This document shows, piece after piece, positions 24,886-35,645 of a stretch of 39,682 nt of DNA. Below the pieces are notes generated by a model. That model saw nothing but the letters and a program-made list of their open reading frames with translations. It did not search any database and was not told the origin of the DNA. The translations under genes were made by a program, and so were the position numbers. Position 1 is the stretch's first letter. The number at the start of each line of letters is the position of its first letter. Origin of the DNA: Saccoglossus kowalevskii (Eukaryota > Hemichordata > Enteropneusta > Harrimaniidae); NCBI RefSeq assembly GCF_000003605.2, contig NW_003108087.1, positions 821,674-861,355 of the forward strand, given 5' to 3'.

Positions 24886-25435
24886 AAAAGAGTGTTAGGG
24901 GTGGAGCTGGATGAAAAATATATTTTTTGAGCTATATTTCCACGAGGTTAGAATAGTTTTATTTTCACATTTTACATGTTCCATTTATTTTTGGCAACAT
25001 AGAGGGTCGGCAAGGAGTATTTTTGTGAGCTGTAATCAATTGTTTTTTTATTTTCGTAATAATGTAATTTAAATAAATAAAACACGCAAATTTGTAGACA
25101 TGGACAAGGTGTAAAATGTATTCAGTTATTTTATTCGTCCGTAATTTGTACAAAGATCTAAGCGTATACATCATTTTACAAATTAAATGTACGTCGTAAT
25201 TCGTACGCAATTTCCAATTTTGATTCCTAAACTCAAAATATCAAAAATATTATAAAAATGTAAAATGTAATTAGCTTTATCTGGAAAGTGTAAAAACCTA
25301 TTTTTCACTGTAATTGGAATTTTCATTTCATTTCCTGTAAAAACGTAAAATGCCGTTTTTATTTCCTGTAACCTGTACTAGCTACCATGCTCCCTGTCAA
25401 TATAAACCGAAGTTTCCATTAGATTCCTTTTTTTG

Positions 25436-25910
25436 TTTGCTTTTGCTTTCTGCGAAGCACACAATGGAAGTCTTTGCCTGTCTGTATGTGTGTGTGTCTG
25501 TCCGTTCCACTGATATCTAAAGAACCGTATGCTGGTTTTCAATGAAACTTGGTGTATAGATGCTCTGGGCTAATGCACAGATTTAATTAGGTTTTGGTTG
25601 CAATCCTTGCATATTAATTACCTGATTGCATGATAATTAGCTAATTGTTCCACTGATATATAAAGAGCCATACATTGGATTTTGATGGAACTTGGGACAT
25701 GCTCTGGACTAATGCACAGATGTACTTAGTTTTGGGTAAAAATCCATGCATATAATTAACCTAATTTGCATAATGGTTAGTCAATTTCCGGCTTTTGCTC
25801 TGAAATCCCAGGTACTAATCATCACATTTCAATATAGATTACATAGACACATAGGACAGATATGTGAAATATTAATTACCTAATTTGCATATTTAATCAA
25901 TTTTCAGCTT
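25436..25910 (+). repeat. TTCCACTGATAT repeat family, two and a half units of ~143 bp
   Basis: Starts with TCTGTATGTGTGTGTGTCTG. Two units beginning TTCCACTGATAT at 25505 and 25648 follow, each with CTGGNCTAATGCACAGATNT and TTGCATAATNATTAG-like blocks, then a partial third unit. It runs straight into the 53 bp satellite. An inverted copy lies at 16590-16890. Confidence 0.65.
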
Positions 25911-28614
25911 CATGACACAATCATCAATCTTTAAAACTGTTTGCCAAAGCAGTGTCATAGACAGTCATGGCACCATCAATCTATAAAACTGTTTGCCAAA
26001 GCAATTGCCATAGCCAATAATGACACAACCATCAATCTTTAAAACTGTTTGCCAAAGCAATTGCCATAGACAATCATGGCACCATCAATCTTTAAAACTG
26101 TTTGCCAAAGCAATTGCCATAGTCAATAATGACACAACCATCAATCTTTAAAACTGTTTGCCAAAGCAATTGCCATAGACAATCATGGCACCATCAATCT
26201 TTAAAACTGTTTGCTAAAGCAATTGCCATAGACAATCATGGCAACATCAATCTTTAAAACTGTTTGCTAAAGCAATTGCCATAGACAATCATGGCAAAAC
26301 CAATCTTTAAAACTGTTTGCCAAAGCAGAGCCATAGACAATCATGACACAACCATCAATCTTTGAAACTGTTTGTCAAAGCAATCGCCATAGACAATCAT
26401 GGCAACATCAATCTTTAAAACTGTTTGCTAAAGCAATTGCCATAGACAATCATGGCAACATCAATCTTTAAAACTGTTTGCCAAAGCAATTGCCATAGAC
26501 AATCATGGCACCATCAATCTTTAAAACTGTTTGCCAAAACAATTGCCACAGACAATCATGGCAACATCAATCTTTAAAACTGTTTGCCAAAGCAATTGCC
26601 ATAGACAATCATGGCACCATCAATCTTTAAAACTGTTTGCCAAAACAATTGCCATAGACAATCATGGCAACATCAATCTTTAAAACTGTTTGCCAAAGCA
26701 ATTGCCATAGACAATCATGGCACCATCAATCTTTAAAACTGTTTGCCAAAACAATTGCCATAGACAATCATGGCAACATCAATCTTTAAAACTGTTTGCT
26801 AAAGCAATTGCCATAGACAATCATGGCAACATCAATCTTTAAAACTGTTTGCTAAAGCAATTGCCATGAACAATCATGGCACCATCAATCTTTAAAACTG
26901 TTTGCTAAAGCAATTTCCATAGACAAACATGGCAATATCAATCTTTAAAACTGTTTGCCAAAGCAATTGCAATAGACAATCATGGCACCATCAATTTTTA
27001 AAACTGTTTGCCAAAGCAATTGCCATAGACAATCATGGCAACATCAATCTTTAAAACTGTTTGCTAAAGCAATTGCCATAGACAATCATGGCAACATCAA
27101 TCTTTAAAACTGTTTGCCAAAGCAATTGCCATAGACAATCATGGCACCATCAATCTTTAAAACTGTTTGCCAAAACAATTGCCATAGACAATCATGGCAA
27201 CATCAATCTTTAAAACTGTTTGCCAAAGCAATTGCCATAGACAATCATGGCAACATCAATCTTTAAAACTGTTTGCCAAAGCAATTGCCATAGACAATCA
27301 TGGCACCATCAATCTTTAAAACTGTTTGCCAAAACAATTGCCATAAGATAATCATGGAAACATCAATCTTTAAAACTGTTTGCTAANNNNNNNNNNNNNN
27401 NNNNNNNNNNNNNNNNNNNNNNNNNNNNNNNNNNNNNNNNNNNNNNNNNNNNNNNNNNNNNNNNNNNNNNNNNNNNNNNNNNNNNNNNNNNNNNNNNNNN
27501 NNNNNNNNNNNNNNNNNNNNNNNNNNNNNNNNNNNNNNNNNNNNNNNNNNNNNNNNNNNNNNNNNNNNNNNNNNNNNNNNNNNNNNNNNNNNNNNNNNNN
27601 NNNNNNNNNNNNNNNNNNNNNNNNNNNNNNNNNNNNNNNNNNNNNNNNNNNNNNNNNNNNNNNNNNNNNNNNNNNNNNNNNNNNNNNNNNNNNNNNNNNN
27701 NNNNNNNNNNNNNNNNNNNNNNNNNNNNNNNNNNNNNNNNNNNNNNNNNNNNNNNNNNNNNNNNNNNNNNNNNNNNNNNNNNNNNNNNNNNNNNNNNNNN
27801 NNNNNNNNNNNNNNNNNNNNNNNNNNNNNNNNNNNNNNNNNNNNNNNNNNNNNNNNNNNNNNNNNNNNNNNNNNNNNNNNNNNNNNNNNNNNNNNNNNNN
27901 NNNNNNNNNNNNNNNNNNNNNNNNNNNNNNNNNNNNNNNNNNNNNNNNNNNNNNNNNNNNNNNNNNNNNNNNNNNNNNNNNNNNNNNNNNNNNNNNNNNN
28001 NNNNNNNNNNNNNNNNNNNNNNNNNNNNNNNNNNNNNNNNNNNNNNNNNNNNNNNNNNNNNNNNNNNNNNNNNNNNNNNNNNNNNNNNNNNNNNNNNNNN
28101 NNNNNNNNNNNNNNNNNNNNNNNNNNNNNNNNNNNNNNNNNNNNNNNNNNNNNNNNNNNNNNNNNNNNNNNNNNNNNNNNNNNNNNNNNNNNNNNNNNNN
28201 NNNNNNNNNNNNNNNNNNNNNNNNNNNNNNNNNNNNNNNNNNNNTTAATCTTTAAAACTGTTTGCCAAAGCAATTGCCATAGACAATCATGGCACCATCA
28301 ATTTTTAAAACTGTTTGCTAAAGCAATTGCCATAGACAATCATGGCACCATCAATTTTTAAAACTGTTTGCTAAAGCAATTGCCATAGACAATCATGGCA
28401 CCATCAATCTTTAAAACTGTTTGCCAAAACAATTGCCATAGACAATCATGGCACCATCAATCTTTAAAACTGTTTGCCAAAGCAATTGCCATAAACAATC
28501 ATGGCACCATCAATTTTTAAAACTGTTTGCCAAAGCAATTGCCATAGACAATCATGGCACCATCAATTTTTAAAACTGTTTGCCAAAGCAATTGCCATAG
28601 ACAATCATGGCACC
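25911..28614. repeat. 53 bp satellite array, interrupted by an assembly gap
   Basis: Head-to-tail copies of a 53-base unit with core CAATCTTTAAAACTGTTTGC, then CAATTGCCATAGACAATCAT. About 27 units precede the gap and 7 follow it, with high identity except in the outermost copies. Variants (GGCACC or GGCAAC junctions; CCAAAGC, CTAAAGC or CCAAAAC) alternate in places. GCCAT/ATGGC forms a short inverted repeat in each unit. Three worn copies continue at 29111-29275 beyond the inserted LTR. Confidence 0.95.
27387..28244. other. Assembly gap (858 N)
   Basis: A run of N inside the satellite. Both sides are the same 53 bp repeat, so the gap probably contains more array and the true copy number is unknown. 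Confidence 0.99.
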
Positions 28615-28893
28615 TGTCACACGCAACGTAATATTACCATAATTGGTATAGTACAGGTGTGATGGTTCAAATACCAAAATGGCAACAGTAACAGAAAAAC
28701 TTCCCTGGCGGCGATGATAAAATACGAATACGGAGCCAATAGATGAGGTTTCAACTGGTACTGGTATTATTATACTCTGCAAACATCAAGTACAATAACA
28801 CGGTAAAAACTCCACTACTCCAATAACTAGATACTTAAACTCCAATACAATTCAACGAGATCTCCGATCTGATCTCAGTGCTGAACAACTCCC

Positions 28894-28903
28894 CTATATA
28901 TAC
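28894..28903 (-). promoter_or_regulatory. TATA box of the solo LTR
   Basis: GTATATATAG on the minus strand, about 200 bases from the 5' end of the LTR in its inferred orientation, followed by GGGAGTTG as the likely start of R. Confidence 0.5.
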
Positions 28904-28967
28904 CCACACTGTCTATAAATAGACCATTACATCAGCATACATAATGAGTCCGGAACTTACTACAAAT

Positions 28968-28980
28968 TTCTAGAATGTTC
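28968..28980. promoter_or_regulatory. Perfect heat-shock element match 1 in the LTR
   Basis: TTCTAGAATGTTC fits TTCnnGAAnnTTC at every defined position. It is 65 bases upstream of the LTR TATA box in the inferred orientation. Confidence 0.55.
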
Positions 28981-29059
28981 CATTACCTTCTATTGTTTCC
29001 TACAGTGTTCTATTACCTATTCAACCAGTTTCTAAAAATTCCACCCAGACACAGTACAG

Positions 29060-29072
29060 TTCTAGAACATTC
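29060..29072. promoter_or_regulatory. Perfect heat-shock element match 2 in the LTR
   Basis: TTCTAGAACATTC also fits TTCnnGAAnnTTC at every defined position. It lies 92 bases from the first match and closer to the 5' end of the LTR. Confidence 0.55.
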
Positions 29073-29110
29073 TCAGTCACACGGAAGTGGTAAACAAGTC
29101 CTATGCGACA

Positions 29111-29275
29111 GCACCATCAATCTTTAAAACTATTTGCCAAAGCAGTGGCATAGACAATCATGACACAACCATCAATCTTTAAAACTGTTTGCCAAAGCAG
29201 TGCCATGGACAACCATCAATCCTTAAAACTGTTTGCCAAAACAGTACCATAGACAATCATGGCACAACCATCAAT
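29111..29275. repeat. Worn edge of the 53 bp satellite
   Basis: Three degenerate copies resume after the LTR target duplication, with changes such as CAGTGGCATAGAC and a shortened middle unit. Their divergence is typical of the edge of a satellite array. Confidence 0.85.
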
Positions 29276-32129
29276 CAGATGCAGACCAATAAATTACATT
29301 TGGTTAGAGATTCAGATTGATTGTCATGGAAACACTAATTTTGGTAATAATTTAATTTATTATAAATAATGGACTTATTTTCATGAAATCTTGTATTTGA
29401 ACACTCACTAAATGCAAGTATCTATCCATTAAATACTGGTAGATGTAGATCCGCTTGACATGGAATATCGGGAACTTTAATGATTTTTCTTTTACAGTTC
29501 AAAAAGTTGATTTTCAGTAAGTAAAGAGGGTTTTCTCTTGGAAACAAGTACCAATCGATTTTCCCACAAATATAGATCTTGTTACCAGGGAAACACAACT
29601 TCAGTAATGATAAAATATTTATAATTCAAATAGATTGATTGTGACATTCTCAGAAGAGGTACCAGTAGATAAGAGTTTGGGTATAAGCTTGATGTCATTG
29701 CCATTTCTAATAATTATTCCTTGCCAATTACATGTAACTGAAAACGTTGATGGGAAAAAAAATCTGTTTTTTAGGAGAGGTTGCCATTCAAACGTAAACC
29801 AAGAGACTATATTTTAAAAGCTATCTGGTTCCAGTTGCTTTGAAGATAATTTTTTAAAGGATTCTTCACTATTGCCAGATTCCTTTAGTTAACAAACCTA
29901 TTCAAGATTCATTCAAGATTCAATTTTGTCTTACTTTTCAAAAAGAAATTTGAAGTATGTGAATATGATAAATTTATACAATATGGTATTTGTATATATG
30001 GTGTAGATTCACCCTCCCAGAGTGGCTTCTTTTTTGATTTACGTTTCATAACAAACCAGTGAATTGATTTGTTTTGTACATCATTATAAATCATGACTAA
30101 GTAATAATCAATGTTTGTAACACCTTAAAAACAAGTAATATTTACATATGAAATAGAGTGACTGGATTATGTAATTATTTGAAAAGATCCAAATAGATAT
30201 TTCAAATTTTATTCATACATTACAAAATCATATGTTCAAAACTATATAGTGGAAAAGAGAAGATACTTTTCTTTCCAGTGTGATCAAAATTAGATTACCC
30301 CGGTATATATTTTGTGAACACAAATTTAAAAAAACATTACAATAGGTAAATTTAATGTAAATAAACTAGAAGGGTTTAATGAAAAAATATGGACATTTTC
30401 ATACAGTGCATTCAAAAGCTGTTCCCATATTTTATAAGTAGTTCATATTAAATGTATCAAATGTTTCATTTAAATCTATTTGAAGCTGGATTGGAGATAA
30501 TAATTCACTTAGTGTACCATGATATGTGCCATATAGCCAATCAGCTATCTGTACTATACACTGTCTATCTTTTAGATTTTCAGTGCACATGTACGTCTTC
30601 CTTTTCAGTGGTGTGAATTAATCCATGGTGACATCACATTGATGGGTTTGATTAGTCAAACAATGTATTTTACATGTGTTGTATACAACTTTGGTGCTTT
30701 AAGAATTCAAATATACAACAGACATACAACTGTACTGGTACTCGGGACATTTGTTGTTCATTAACCAAGTTATTACACAAATGAAATCAGAACAAATATT
30801 TGTTGGTGAAACAAATCAATAACCAATTTCTAGATGCACTGATCAAAAGATCAAAACAATGAAATATATCACATACATACAAAAATCTTGAGGCTTCTGA
30901 CTCCCATGGTTTTTGCATTTATTTTGCTTACTAAATGTGAATTTCATAGCTCAAAAGGCGCCATCAAGCATATAGCCAGGTGAAAAGCAATAATTTTTAA
31001 ACTATCTTTGGTTGGTAGTGCATAGAACATTACTTTTTAAACAGTTGAACCGTTGACGCAGCAGCTCGGCATTCTTTCAACACCGATCTGACTCATTGAA
31101 TGTTTCGAAGTCAATTGTCTGTCATCATGTACTTTACAGATATAATAAATTGTTTCAGTGATTCTTTACTGAATAATGATACTGAAACTTAGAAATATTT
31201 TAGAAATAAACTGGCCTCAAAATTGCATGAATTTTATGCTGCCAGTTCATGATTGGAATGGTGCTCTATGAGCGATTTCATCGTGTTCAAAGTCGTTCTA
31301 TTTCAAGCTAGTTGAAACCCGAAATTACGCAGGAAATTTCAAACAAAAATTTTATTAACGTTATTATGTGTTACCTTCTGCTCTTGAATTATGTACAACA
31401 TTTATATTTCACTCACTAAACAATATTTCATAAAAATATGTGATCAAGTTTACACTAGTGCTTCCTGTGATGACACAATGCTAGTTGAAGTACAACTTAG
31501 TACAAATCTTTAAATATAAGTACAGATCGAGTCATGATAGAAATGGCACCGTTTTGAAAACAAAAATCTACCCAGTCGGCCATTTTGAATCAATCTGTAA
31601 AACATGATACTAATGTATGTATCAAGCCTGAACAAAATCTATTCACAACCAAGAGCTATTTTGCACTAAAATGGCTACTTGTCAGCCATCATAAAGCTGT
31701 TTAAATTCTGGTCGCCTAAATACATTGGACCAAACAACTGTCTAATTGTGTTCATGCAGCTCTTCTCTGACTCGTCAACCAATCAAAGCATGTCTTACAA
31801 GAAACACAATTTAACATAATAAAAGATTGGTTGCTGATCCATCAAGAGATTTTGTATTTACTTTGGTCAGATGAAGTTAGAGGCAACTGAAATTAACACA
31901 TCACATCAGAAAGCCTCCATGAATAGCAAAAATGAATGGGAAAAAACAAATAGCATCAGCAGACACAGTGATAAGAGTGTATGTAGCCTCTATATCCTTC
32001 ATATGATTTGTAAACACATTGAATTTATTCTTACTCAAAAAAACAAAATAATGTCATATGAACGTGAGACATTCATTTCAGTAACAAGTGTGTATGATAT
32101 AATTGTAAGTAAATAAACTTGCACATTAT
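29276..32129. other. Intergenic; 3' side of the TIR gene
   Basis: No convincing coding frame. About 31560-31690 holds an inverted, partial copy of the AAGATGGCTG hairpin repeat (CGGCCATTTTGAATC, AAAATGGCTACTTGTCAGCC). A minus-strand AATAAA (TTTATT at 32024-32029) is a candidate polyadenylation signal for the TIR gene. Two small open frames (29635-29817 and 31871-32116, plus strand) have no recognisable features. Confidence 0.45.
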
Positions 32130-32861
32130 TTACTGAGAACCTGATGAAAACCCACTGGTGGGATATGAACTTGAGACAGAGCCGGTCTCTTCATGTGAAC
32201 CACTGCTAGCGGTAGAAGTCGCCGCAATTCCATGTTTTACTATTCCCATTGTATTTGTAAGTTTTTTCCAGAAATACGGACTTTTGTAGTTCACTCCGGT
32301 AACTGTCTTTAAGACACTTGGAGAATCTGTTTTCTTGATGTCAACATAAATTGGTATCACATTGAATTTCTTTGCAGGATTCTCCAAAGTTTTTGCGATA
32401 CTTTGGTGAACTTTTCTTTCAAACCATGAAGAGTTCAGTGAATGTTGAGATAAGATTACAATAATTTTATTACTGTTGTCAATTCCATGGTCAATGTTAT
32501 GAAACACATCAGCTCCAATTACAAAGTCCCTCTCTTCTATAAATCCTTTTAGTCCATTCTTTTCTTCAAGAAAGATTCTCAACTCCTCAGCAACTGGTTC
32601 ATCTTGTTCATCATACCAAAGTGTAAAGTCATACCTTGGTGTATTGCTACAAGAATGGCATACAGACTGATTAGAAGTTTTAGATATTGCTGAGTCACTA
32701 CAAGAATGGGACACTAATAGAGTTTCTGATAGAGGAGAATCAGCCCTGGAATGGGATAGCGCCTGACTCTGCAAATCCAAGTTAAAAGAACTGGATATAG
32801 ATGAATCTTGAGTGCAAGTTGATTCTAGAGATGGTTCTGCAGGGTCTTCAGCAGTTGCCAT
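32130..32861 (-). CDS. TIR-domain adaptor-like protein, intact single coding exon
   Basis: 243 residues. The start has a near-ideal context (CACCATGG) and an in-frame TGA upstream; an acceptor (GATTTTGCAG, exon start 32919) implies an intron in the 5' UTR. Residues ~76-205 form a TIR domain: box 1 YDFTLWYDEQD (77-87), box 2/BB loop ERDFVIG (110-116), IIVILS (133-138), SSWFERKV (144-151), IPIYVDI (169-175) and box 3 FW (197-198). There is no transmembrane segment, leucine-rich repeat or death domain, so it resembles a cytosolic TIR-only adaptor (TIRAP/TICAM-like role in Toll or IL-1/IL-17-type signalling, inferred). The position four after the Trp is Lys150, where NAD-cleaving TIRs such as SARM1 carry the catalytic Glu, so enzymatic activity is unlikely. 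The BB loop has Ile where Toll receptors usually have Pro. Residues 1-75 are Ser-rich with three SHSxxD/N-like repeats (36, 51, 68); the tail is also Ser/Gly-rich. No orthologue name can be given. Confidence 0.88.
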   Translation of the reverse strand: MATAEDPAEPSLESTCTQDSSISSSFNLDLQSQALSHSRADSPLSETLLVSHSCSDSAISKTSNQSVCHSCSNTPRYDFTLWYDEQDEPVAEELRIFLEEKNGLKGFIEERDFVIGADVFHNIDHGIDNSNKIIVILSQHSLNSSWFERKVHQSIAKTLENPAKKFNVIPIYVDIKKTDSPSVLKTVTGVNYKSPYFWKKLTNTMGIVKHGIAATSTASSGSHEETGSVSSSYPTSGFSSGSQ

Positions 32862-32919
32862 GGTGATATTTTCAGTTCCAGTAGATTTTCTACAATCTAC
32901 TGAATATCATTTGTGAAAT

Positions 32920-33498
32920 CTGCAAAATCAAAATAAATTGAATTTGAAAATAATTAATATAATAAGAAAATATCAGCAGTCATCTTGTTCATTCAACTAG
33001 GTATATGGGGATAAATGTAAAATGCACAAAGTGACATGATAACATGACACACAAACTTGTTTGCATATAAATCATTATTAAAGTTAAACCACACCTACCA
33101 AGCATTTTTCCACTAAAACTGCATTTAGGACAATGTGACAATAAGACCAAAAAAGAAATATTTGGCTTCTCATCCTAAGAAAAAATTGATGCAGTAACAC
33201 GGTTTTTATTTAATTTTTTTGTATTAGAAATATTTAACAGCAAGATACAAGTTCAATATTTAACATTTATTGAATATGGTAATGCTTGCAAATATATGCA
33301 TTAAACATTTATTCAGGGCAACAAAACATCTTCCAAAACATAAAACATTTCTAATTATACCATATGTGGCATACTTTATCGGTACACAAAATTGCAAAAA
33401 CAATGTGTGAGATGCAGACTTCAAACTGATACATGCCTGGACGAAAAGCAAAACCTTTTTTCCTTGGTCTAATGTGCTATTCTAATGTTATTTAAGCA
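32920..33498. other. Upstream of the TIR exon, nothing recognised
   Basis: AT-rich sequence between the TIR exon acceptor and the 73 bp array. It is probably 5' UTR intron of the TIR gene. No coding frame with family resemblance. Confidence 0.4.
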
Positions 33499-34238
33499 TG
33501 GCAATACATGAGCACCTGTTGATCTTAACCAAGGTGGTTCTAAGATCACATTTGTTATAGTAAACTGGTCCTGGCAATACATGAGCACCTGTTGATCTTA
33601 ACCAAGGTGGTTCTAAGATCACATTTGTCATAGTAAACTGGTCCTGGCAATACATGAGCACCTGTTGATCTTAACCAAGGTGGTTCTAAGATCACATTTG
33701 TCATAGTAAACTGGTCCTGGCAATACATGAGCACCTGTTGATCTTAACCAAGGTGGTTCTAAGATCACATTTGTCATAGTAAACTGGTCCTGGCAATACA
33801 TGAGCACCTGTTGATCTTAACCAAGGTGGTTCTAAGATCACATTTGTCAGAGTAAACTGGTCCTGGCATTACATGAGCACCTGTTGATCTTAACCAAGGT
33901 GGTTCTAAGATCACATTTGTCATAGTAAACTGGTCCTGGCAATACATGAGCACCTGTTGATCTTAACCAAGGTGGTTCTAAGATCACATTTGTCATAGTA
34001 AACTGGTCTTGGCAATACATGAGCACATGTTCATCTTAACCAAGGTGGTTCTAAGATCACATTTGTCATAGTAAACTGGTCCTGGCAATACATGAGCACC
34101 TGTTGATCTTAACCAAGGTGGTTCTAAGATCACATTTGTCATAGTAAACTGGTCCTGGCAATACATGAGCACCTGTTGATCTTAACCAAGGTGGTTCTAA
34201 GATCACATTTGTCAGAGTAAACTGGTCCTGGCAATACA
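33499..34238. repeat. 73 bp tandem array, about ten copies
   Basis: Units begin TGGCAATACATGAGCACCTG and are nearly identical, differing by single bases (GTTATAG, GTCAGAG, CATTACATG, CATGTTCATC). Each contains GATCTTA...TAAGATC, an inverted repeat able to form a hairpin across AACCAAGGTGGTTC. The uniformity implies recent amplification. A 66-codon open frame on the minus strand (34066-34266) is only the repeat translated. Confidence 0.95.
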
Positions 34239-34479
34239 GAAATTTTTTATGGATTAAAGTAGTCAAAAATGAAGTGAAATGCTTAAAAACCGATCAAAAT
34301 ATAACATATAATAATACTACCGGTACCCCCGGTATGTATAAGTATATAGCAACATTATATACATTTACAAATTGTACATACATTGACGTTATATTCTACA
34401 AGTGCAATTTTAGTGTTAGTGCTCACAGGGTGATCAAGTTGACAGTCACACTTAGTTTTTGTGCATTCATGTGAATTAC
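34239..34479. other. Short spacer, nothing recognised
   Basis: AT-rich sequence with a TACCGGTACCCCCGGTA string. No gene. Confidence 0.4.
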
Positions 34480-34800
34480 AGCATGGTTTTTTTTATCACT
34501 ACTTGCCTTTCTACATATGTCAGCTATGCTGTTAGGTTATGTCCATTGTTTTTCCCCAGTCTGCCTGTTCACATAGTTTCAGCTAGATCTGTATTTGTTA
34601 TAGACATAGTGGTATTAAGAGTCAACCCACCAGGGCAAAGTTACAAACATTGTTCTATGTCCTTCATCAGTGTTCCCATTGATTGGAATTTATAAAAAAC
34701 TTTTCATCAAATAAAACCTGAATTTGTTGCTGTATATAACATCATACAAAGTCGTGTTAAGATCTGGCTTTTCAGACAACTGCTCAAAAATGTTACTGTA
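34480..34800 (+). mobile_element. Probable LINE 3' coding relic (C-terminal tail)
   Basis: Broken plus-strand frames read SMSFISVPIDWNL, stop, then FHQIKPEFVAVYNIIQSRVK and IWLFRQLLK. The pattern of a Ser/Phe-rich W-N-L segment, then a short helix and a K-x-W-L-F motif is typical of the end of CR1/L2-like LINE ORF2 proteins. Assignment rests on pattern only; no reverse transcriptase block is present. Confidence 0.4.
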
Positions 34801-34917
34801 CCTTGATAATAATACTATAATTTACTATATGCTTTCTGTATTTATTTTCAATGGGTGATTTTCTGTTCAAAACAAGATATTACATAATGCATGAAATGCA
34901 CGGACTGAGCAACTGTC

Positions 34918-35592
34918 GCAAAAAACTTTATTTAGTTTAAAAGCAAAACTTGGACATAAGCCAAATTAAAATCCATTTTCAATGCTATCCCTTTTCGATA
35001 AACTAATTAGACCCATACTAGTTTACGGAAGTGACATCTGGGGTCACGAAAGCACATACAAATCAAGTGTGGAAGAAATTCACCTAAACTTTTGTCGTTT
35101 TGTTTTAGGAGTCAGGAAGAACACATTTTTGGGTATTTATAGGGAACTGGGAAAATATCCATTCGATGTATTTATCAGAAAACAATTAATTATAAATATT
35201 TCAACAGGCTAATGAATAAGTGAGTGATAATAATGAGTAAGAGAGGCAGCAATTATAATAAACAATTAAACAGCAAATGGTACAGTGCTATAACTACACT
35301 GTTAACTGAAATAAACCAACTACAAATTATCAAACCAACAACTATACTAAACGGCATTAAGAAATTATGTTTGGAAATTGAAAAAATATATATAAATTAT
35401 ACTGGAAAAGGGAAATTAACATAGGGACTGATGATAACCAAAATAATAATTACAGAGCATACAAGTATTTGAAAAATGAATTTACTTTAGAAAATTATGT
35501 GATCAAAATAAAGAATGCCGAACTACGTGAATGTCTCAGTAGGTTTCGCCTGAGCAACCATGAACTAAAAATTGTAACAGGGATGTACATGT
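34918..35592 (+). mobile_element. LINE ORF2 C-terminal relic
   Basis: Plus-strand frames read LFSLKAKLGHKPN, stop, then MLSLFDKLIRPILVYGSDIW followed by EEIHLNFCRFVLGV and RELGKYPFDVFIRKQ. After more stops comes ELRECLSRFRLSNHELKIVTG. This order (L-F-D-K-L-I-x-P-I-L-x-Y-G-S, then F-C-x-x-V-L-G-V, then L-G-x-Y-P, then S-R-F-R-L-S-N-H-x-L-x-I-x-T-G) is the region after the reverse transcriptase in non-LTR retrotransposon ORF2 proteins. Several stops and a missing RT domain show a dead, 5'-truncated copy. Confidence 0.75.
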
Positions 35593-35645
35593 ATACCAAA
35601 ATAGTGGAAAAAAATTCCAGTGCAAATAATTGGTTTTAAAGTAGG

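Larger units (their letters stand above)
28615..29110 (-). mobile_element. Solo LTR of an LTR retrotransposon, inserted in the satellite
   Basis: 496 bases starting TGTCACACGC and ending TATGCGACA, so the ends are TG...CA with short inverted repeats (TGTCAC/TGTCGC). The 5 bases GCACC occur directly on both sides (28610-28614 and 29111-29115), and the satellite resumes in phase after the second copy. This is a clean insertion with a 5 bp target duplication and no internal region, which defines a solo LTR. Transcription orientation is inferred as minus because a TATATATA box (28895-28902) then lies downstream of the putative enhancer part. Family not certain; Gypsy-like is a guess from size and the ACGTTGCGTGTGACA end. 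Confidence 0.85.

Noticed and set aside
27380-28273. Long open frames of ~290 codons on both strands
   Set aside because: They consist almost wholly of N from the assembly gap.
25911-28614. CRISPR-like look of the regular 53 bp repeats
   Set aside because: There are no unique spacers between repeats, units abut directly, and the surrounding genes are eukaryotic. It is a satellite.
34066-34266. 66-codon minus-strand frame with internal repeats
   Set aside because: It is the 73 bp tandem array translated, with no evidence of expression.
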